Shown: positions 7,316 through 11,282 of the stretch, piece after piece
Layout: every line of letters begins with the position of its first letter
Position numbering within the stretch: position 1 is the stretch's first letter
NCBI GenBank assembly: GCA_958421655.1
Contig: CATZMG010000067.1
Location: 1 to 11,282, forward strand
Source of the DNA: an uncultured Collinsella sp.
GTDB taxonomy: Bacteria; Actinomycetota; Coriobacteriia; Coriobacteriales; Coriobacteriaceae
DNA: 11,282 nt
Direction: 5' to 3'
Program-made: the position numbers and the translations under genes
Notes under the pieces: model-generated
Seen by the model: only the letters and a program-made list of their open reading frames with translations
What the model was told of the DNA's origin: nothing
Database searches by the model: none

Positions 7316-7969
7316 ATGGGTTATTCGATCGTCAACATCCTTGGCGGCCTTCTGATCGTCACGTCCACCATGGTGGTTGTCTCCAAGAACATCAAACATT
7401 CCATTAGCTGGTATGCGGTGCAGTCGCTGGTGCTCGTGGGGCTGCTCGCCACGCTCGGTGTCACCACTGGTGCGCAGGAGCTGCTTATGTGGGCTGGATC
7501 TGCCTTTATCACTAAGGTCGTCCTGGTCCCTTACATCCTCAACCGCGCATACAAGAAGATGGGCGAGCCGAGCGACGCATCGCTCAAGGCCGGCCTTAAG
7601 CCCGCGTGGGCCATTTGCATCATCGCCGTCGAGGTTGCGATCTGCTTTGCCGTCGTGACGCAGATCAGCCTGCCCACGGCCGAGGTCGCAACGCCTGCGC
7701 TCGCTATTAGCTTCGCTCACTTCTTTGTGGGCCTCACCTGCATCATCTCGCAGCGCAACATCATGAAGCAGATCTTTGGATACTGCCTTATGGAAAACGG
7801 CAGCCATGTGACGCTCGCGCTTTTGGCCCCCACCGCTCCCGAGATCATCGAGATCGGTATCGCCACCGACGCCATCTTTGCCGTCATCATCATGTCCATC
7901 GTCGTGCGTCGCATTTGGGACGACTCCCACTCGCTCGATGCGCGCGACCTGTCCGAGCTGAGGGGGTAG
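7316..7969 (+). CDS. hyfE: Hydrogenase-4 membrane subunit E (NuoK-related)
   Basis: A small membrane protein of 217 residues, against 216 in E. coli HyfE. It is distantly related to NuoK/MrpC-type subunits that sit between antiporter modules. Five or six hydrophobic segments are seen, with a hydrophilic loop around 76-95. The signature segment is SQRNIMKQIFGYCLMENGSH (145-164), followed by IATDAIFAVIIMSIVVRRIW. E160 and D185 are acidic residues in or beside membrane segments and could take part in ion passage (inference). HyfE is found in hydrogenase-4 and related group 4 complexes but has no counterpart in hydrogenase-3. It ends three bases before hyfF, whose ribosome binding site lies inside the last hyfE codons. 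Confidence 0.9.
   Translation: MGYSIVNILGGLLIVTSTMVVVSKNIKHSISWYAVQSLVLVGLLATLGVTTGAQELLMWAGSAFITKVVLVPYILNRAYKKMGEPSDASLKAGLKPAWAICIIAVEVAICFAVVTQISLPTAEVATPALAISFAHFFVGLTCIISQRNIMKQIFGYCLMENGSHVTLALLAPTAPEIIEIGIATDAIFAVIIMSIVVRRIWDDSHSLDARDLSELRG
7961..7966 (+). promoter_or_regulatory. hyfF ribosome binding site within the end of hyfE
   Basis: AGGGGG is embedded in the last codons of hyfE and stands six bases before the hyfF ATG at 7973. Translation of hyfF is therefore probably coupled to that of hyfE. Confidence 0.6.
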
Positions 7970-7972
7970 TCC

Positions 7973-9532
7973 ATGGAAACGTTGATTCTCGCCCTGCTCG
8001 CGACTCCTTTGGTGTTCTCGCTGGTCATGGCGTTTTTGTCCAAGAACACGTCCTATAACGTGTTCGCCGGTCTCAACCTGGTCTCCGTCGCAGCCGTCCT
8101 GGTGCTGTCGATAATGACGGCCGGTGACGTCCTTATGAGCGGCGACACCGCGAGCGCTCTTGGTCTGTGGTTTCACCTCGATTCGCTGGGCGCCATCTTT
8201 GTGCTGCTCATCGGCTTTATCGGTTTTCTTACGGGGCTGTTCTCGCTGCCCTATGTAAAGGCCGATATCGAGGAGGGCTCCATGCCCGCCGAGCACGCCA
8301 AGCAGTATTTTGCGCTGTTTAGCCTGTTTGTGTTCACCATGCTGCTCGCGTGCCTGTCCAACAACATGATCCTCACGTGGGCCGCCGTGGAGGCAACCAC
8401 GCTTTCCACCGTGTTCCTCGTGGGTATCTACAAGAACAAGACGGCCCTCGAGGCTTCTTGGAAGTATGCGATGGTCTGCACCGCCGGCGTGGCCTTTGGC
8501 CTGTTCGGTACGCTGCTGATCTACGCCAACGCCGCCGACGTGATTCCCAATGCCCACGAGGCCGCGTTCCTGTCGTGCGTGCTGCCGTATGCCGACCAGT
8601 TCGACCCGACGCTCATGCGCCTCGCCTTTGCGTTTATCGTGATCGGCTTTGGCACCAAGGCCGGCCTGTTCCCCATGCACACTTGGCTGCCCGATGCTCA
8701 CTCCCAGGCCCCGAGCCCTGTCTCGGCCCTGCTCTCGGGCGTGCTGCTTAAGTGCGCCATGCTTGTGATCATGCGCTTCTACGGCTTTACCATCCAGGCC
8801 GTGGGCGCCGAGTATCCGCAACTTTTGCTGCTGATCGTCGGCACGCTGTCCATTTTGGTGGCGGCACTTTCGATGTTTCGCCAGGACGACCTCAAGCGCC
8901 GCTTTGCGTACTCGTCTGTGGAGAACGTGGGCGTTATCGCCCTGTGCCTGGGTATCGGTGGCCCGCTGGGTATTGCCGCGGCCCTGCTGCACTGCGTGTT
9001 CCACGGCTTTACCAAGACGCTTGCCTTCTGCGTGTCCGGCAACATCCAGCACGCCTTTGGCACGCGTAGCCTGGCTAAGATTCAGGGTGTCGTCGAGGTT
9101 GCCCCCGCAACCGCTGCGCTCGCCGTCCTGGCGCTGCTCGGTCTTGGTGCCTTCCCGCCCTTTGGCATGTTTATCTCCGAGTTCCTGACTTTTGTCGCCG
9201 GTGTTACCGCCGGTCCCATGTGGCTGGTCGTCGTGGTCGCCCTCGGTCTTACCGTGGCCATCTCCGCGCTCACCCGCATCGCACTCAAGTCAGTATTCGG
9301 CCATGCGCCCCAGGGCATGGGCAAGCATGAGGCCCCGGCACTCATGCTGATCCCCGAAATCATCCTGGCTGTCATGATCTTGTGGTTTGGCATCGCCACC
9401 CCGCTGCCTCTCGTGCACGGTGTGGAGACCGCGACCGGCATCGTGCTCGAGCAGAGCACCGAGGAACTTCACGCGACGCCGATGTACCGCGCTGTGTTCG
9501 GTACCGAGACCGCTCAGAGCGAGGTGGAGTAA
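7973..9532 (+). CDS. hyfF: Hydrogenase-4 membrane subunit F, antiporter-like
   Basis: The third NuoL/M/N-like subunit, 519 residues against about 526 in E. coli HyfF. The membrane glutamate is E140 (TWAAVEATTLSTVFLVG). The lysine is K229 in GFGTKAGLFPMHTWLPDAHS, followed by H236, D241, H243 and the QAPSPVSALLSGVLLKCAM segment with K260, characteristic of HyfF and NuoM/NuoN types. The C-terminal 40 or so residues are polar and include many Glu and Thr. HyfB, HyfD and HyfF together give three potential ion channels, one of the main differences from hydrogenase-3. The gene begins three bases after hyfE and ends three bases before hyfG. Confidence 0.92.
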   Translation: METLILALLATPLVFSLVMAFLSKNTSYNVFAGLNLVSVAAVLVLSIMTAGDVLMSGDTASALGLWFHLDSLGAIFVLLIGFIGFLTGLFSLPYVKADIEEGSMPAEHAKQYFALFSLFVFTMLLACLSNNMILTWAAVEATTLSTVFLVGIYKNKTALEASWKYAMVCTAGVAFGLFGTLLIYANAADVIPNAHEAAFLSCVLPYADQFDPTLMRLAFAFIVIGFGTKAGLFPMHTWLPDAHSQAPSPVSALLSGVLLKCAMLVIMRFYGFTIQAVGAEYPQLLLLIVGTLSILVAALSMFRQDDLKRRFAYSSVENVGVIALCLGIGGPLGIAAALLHCVFHGFTKTLAFCVSGNIQHAFGTRSLAKIQGVVEVAPATAALAVLALLGLGAFPPFGMFISEFLTFVAGVTAGPMWLVVVVALGLTVAISALTRIALKSVFGHAPQGMGKHEAPALMLIPEIILAVMILWFGIATPLPLVHGVETATGIVLEQSTEELHATPMYRAVFGTETAQSEVE

Positions 9533-9535
9533 CGA

Positions 9536-11282
9536 ATGATTGAAACTGAGAACAAGGTGTATGCCCGCCGCTGCGAGAGCCATGTCGAGGCCCTGCGCCA
9601 CGCCGTTCCGGGCTGCATCGAGAAGGTCGAGTGGCAGTGCGAGGACCAGCTGACGATTACCGTCAAGCAGGACAAGCTGCCCGAGGCCGTCCACTACCTG
9701 TACTACGAGCGCTACGGCTGGATTCCCGTGATCATCGGCAACGATGAACGCAGCCTGTGCGGCCGTTACGCCGTGTACTACGTCATCTCCATGGAGGGGG
9801 AGGACCCCGGCTGGGTGACCGTCCGCGCCGAGGTCGATCCCGCCAAGATGACGTTCCCGTCCGTGACGCCGTTCGTCCCCGCCTGCGTGTGGGGCGAGCG
9901 CGAGCTGCGCGATATGTTTGGCCTGATCCCCGAGGGCCTGCCCGACCGTCGTCGCCTGGTGCTGCCCGATGACTGGCCCAGCGGCCTGTACCCGCTGCGC
10001 AAGGACTCCATGGACTACCGCTTCCGTCCCGCTCCCGCGAGTGACATGGAAAACTACGAGTTCTTGGCCGATACCAAGGGCAAGGAGACCACACTCGTCC
10101 CCATGGGCCCGTTGCACATTACCTCCGACGAGCCCGGCCACTTCCGCCTGTTCGTTGAGGGCGAGACGATCGTCGACGCCGACTACCGTCTGTTCTACGT
10201 GCACCGCGGTATGGAGAAGGTCGCCGAGACGCGCCTGAACTATGACGCCGTGACGTTCCTCGCCGACCGCATCTGCGGCATCTGCGGCTGCGCCCACTCG
10301 GTGGCCTATGCCGAGGCCGTCGAGCGCGCCCAGGGCATTCATGTACCGCCGCGCGCCCAGTACATCCGCGCTATCATGCTCGAGGTCGAGCGCCTGCACT
10401 CGCATCTGCTCAACATTGGCCTGGCGTCGCACTACACGGGCTTCGACTCCGGCTTCCAGCAGTTCTTCCGCGTCCGCGAGAAATCCATGGACCTGGCCGA
10501 GAAGCTCTCCGGTCACCGCAAGACCTACGGCCTCAACGTGATCGGCGGCGTGCGTCGCGACATTTTGGCTGAGCAGAAGCTCTCCACGCTCACGACCATC
10601 CACCAGCTGCGCTCCGAGGTTCAGGAGCTCGTCGACGTCTTACTCTCCACGCCCAACTTCATTGAGCGTACGAGCGGTATCGGCATCTTGGACCGCAAGA
10701 TCGCACGCGACTTCTCGCCGGTCGGCCCGCTCATGCGTGGCTCGGGCTATGCCCGCGACGTGCGCTTTGACCATCCCTTCGACGGCTACGCCGATCCGGA
10801 CGTCCAAAAGATGCACGCCGCCACGGCCGACACCTGCGATGCCTTCGGCCGTACCGCCGTTCGCATCCAGGAGGTCTACGATTCGATCGACATGATCGAG
10901 ACCATGCTCGAGAACTGCCCGTCGGGCCCCATCCTTACCACGGATTGGGAGTACACCCCGCACAAGTACGCCATCGGCGCCACCGAGGCTCCGCGCGGCG
11001 AGGACGTGCACTGGGCCATGCTCGGCAACAACCAGAAGTGCTACCGTTGGCGCGCCAAGGCGGCCACGTACAGCAATTGGCCGGTCCTGCGCTACATGTT
11101 CCGCGGCAACACCGTGGGCGACGCGGCGTTGATCGTCGGCTCGCTCGACCCGTGCTACTCCTGCACCGACCGCGTGACGGTGACCGATGTCGCCGCCAAG
11201 CGCGACCACGTGCTCGACAAGGAGCAGTTCGAGAACGTCTGGCGCGACAAGTCGCCGCTTGCGGGCGAGGGCACCATGGCCG
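9536..11282 (+). CDS. hyfG: Hydrogenase-4 large subunit, NuoC-NuoD fusion with [NiFe] site (3'-partial)
   Basis: Catalytic subunit of the group 4 [NiFe] hydrogenase, reducing protons to H2 in the cytoplasm. 582 residues are visible with no stop before the window edge. Residues 1 to about 165 are a NuoC (30 kDa)-like domain with the ERELRDMFGL motif. The rest is NuoD (49 kDa)-like. NiFe ligands are C247 and C250 (RICGICGCAH) and C540 and C543 (DPCYSCTDR), matching C241/C244/C531/C534 of E. coli HycE. R546 corresponds to HycE Arg537, after which the HycI protease removes a C-terminal tail. At least 36 residues of such a tail (547 onward) are seen, so the gene should end just past the window. 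ATG 9536 is preceded by GAGGTGGAG (9521-9529), overlapping the hyfF end. A minus-strand open frame covers part of the same DNA but has no recognisable protein. Confidence 0.95.
   Translation, partial: MIETENKVYARRCESHVEALRHAVPGCIEKVEWQCEDQLTITVKQDKLPEAVHYLYYERYGWIPVIIGNDERSLCGRYAVYYVISMEGEDPGWVTVRAEVDPAKMTFPSVTPFVPACVWGERELRDMFGLIPEGLPDRRRLVLPDDWPSGLYPLRKDSMDYRFRPAPASDMENYEFLADTKGKETTLVPMGPLHITSDEPGHFRLFVEGETIVDADYRLFYVHRGMEKVAETRLNYDAVTFLADRICGICGCAHSVAYAEAVERAQGIHVPPRAQYIRAIMLEVERLHSHLLNIGLASHYTGFDSGFQQFFRVREKSMDLAEKLSGHRKTYGLNVIGGVRRDILAEQKLSTLTTIHQLRSEVQELVDVLLSTPNFIERTSGIGILDRKIARDFSPVGPLMRGSGYARDVRFDHPFDGYADPDVQKMHAATADTCDAFGRTAVRIQEVYDSIDMIETMLENCPSGPILTTDWEYTPHKYAIGATEAPRGEDVHWAMLGNNQKCYRWRAKAATYSNWPVLRYMFRGNTVGDAALIVGSLDPCYSCTDRVTVTDVAAKRDHVLDKEQFENVWRDKSPLAGEGTMA
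11174..11282 (+). other. Predicted removable C-terminal propeptide of HyfG (partial)
   Basis: Residues 547 onward follow Arg546 in CTDR|VTVTDV. In E. coli HycE the protease HycI cuts after the equivalent Arg (CTDR|MTVVDV) once nickel is inserted, releasing 32 residues. The tail here is charged and at least 36 residues long. The cut site is inferred by position. The tail predicts that a HycI-type maturation protease is encoded elsewhere in the genome, and none is in this window. Confidence 0.65.

Noticed and set aside
5908..7317. Minus-strand open frame of 469 codons opposite hyfD
   Set aside because: Same artefact: a polar, His/Gly/Asp/Glu-rich antisense of a membrane protein gene with no domain.
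7268..9052. Minus-strand open frame of 594 codons opposite hyfE and hyfF
   Set aside because: Same artefact: it spans the hyfE-hyfF boundary and has no known motif.
2872..9532. Membrane genes as part of respiratory complex I (nuoH, nuoL, nuoM, nuoN) or an Mrp antiporter
   Set aside because: Gene order, the HyfE signature, the preceding hyfA and fdhF, and the NiFe cysteines in the following NuoC-NuoD fusion identify hydrogenase-4.
9290..10603. Minus-strand open frame of 437 codons opposite hyfF and hyfG
   Set aside because: The plus-strand hyfG frame is open from 9536 to the window edge with NuoC, NuoD and NiFe motifs, so the minus frame is a shadow.
1..11282. CRISPR arrays, insertion sequences, tRNA or rRNA genes
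   Set aside because: No direct repeats, terminal inverted repeats, transposase-like frames or RNA-gene signatures are visible. The window is almost wholly coding.

Overview
The window is one co-directional, plus-strand gene cluster for a membrane-bound formate hydrogenlyase of the hydrogenase-4 (Hyf, FHL-2-like, group 4 [NiFe]) type. The order is fdhF-hyfA-hyfB-hyfC-hyfD-hyfE-hyfF-hyfG. fdhF is cut by the left edge and hyfG by the right edge. Both are missing only a short stretch: about 14 N-terminal residues of FdhF, and what is probably the very end of the processed C-terminal tail of HyfG.

Organism: the DNA is GC-rich with mostly G/C third positions. Combined with this cluster type and protein style, that suggests a high-GC anaerobe, most likely an actinobacterial gut Coriobacteriia such as Collinsella or a relative. 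This is inference from composition and family resemblance, not a database match. Active use of selenocysteine is well supported, because fdhF carries an in-frame TGA at the exact position of E. coli FdhH Sec140, followed by a good bacterial SECIS hairpin.

Layout: 1-2183 is fdhF, read through the Sec TGA at 378-380 with the SECIS at 392-411. 2184-2261 is the only real gap, and holds a very strong GC-rich hairpin with a T-rich tail (2205-2247) followed by the hyfA ribosome binding site. 2262-2879 is hyfA (four-cluster ferredoxin-like subunit). 2872-4890 is hyfB, 4903-5829 hyfC, 5845-7302 hyfD, 7316-7969 hyfE and 7973-9532 hyfF, all membrane-arm subunits. 9536 to the end is hyfG, the NuoC/NuoD-like [NiFe] large subunit. 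From hyfA onward, genes overlap or are 3-15 bases apart, each with its own purine-rich Shine-Dalgarno, so they form one operon.

How the genes work together: FdhF oxidises formate to CO2 in the cytoplasm. Electrons pass through HyfA (and through HyfH/HyfI-type subunits expected downstream) to the NiFe site of HyfG, which reduces protons to H2. HyfC anchors the soluble arm. HyfB, HyfD and HyfF are three complex-I-like antiporter-type subunits, and together with HyfE could couple the reaction to proton or sodium translocation. Having fdhF at the head of a hyf operon directly links the dehydrogenase to the energy-conserving type of formate hydrogenlyase. In E. coli, fdhF is unlinked to hyf.
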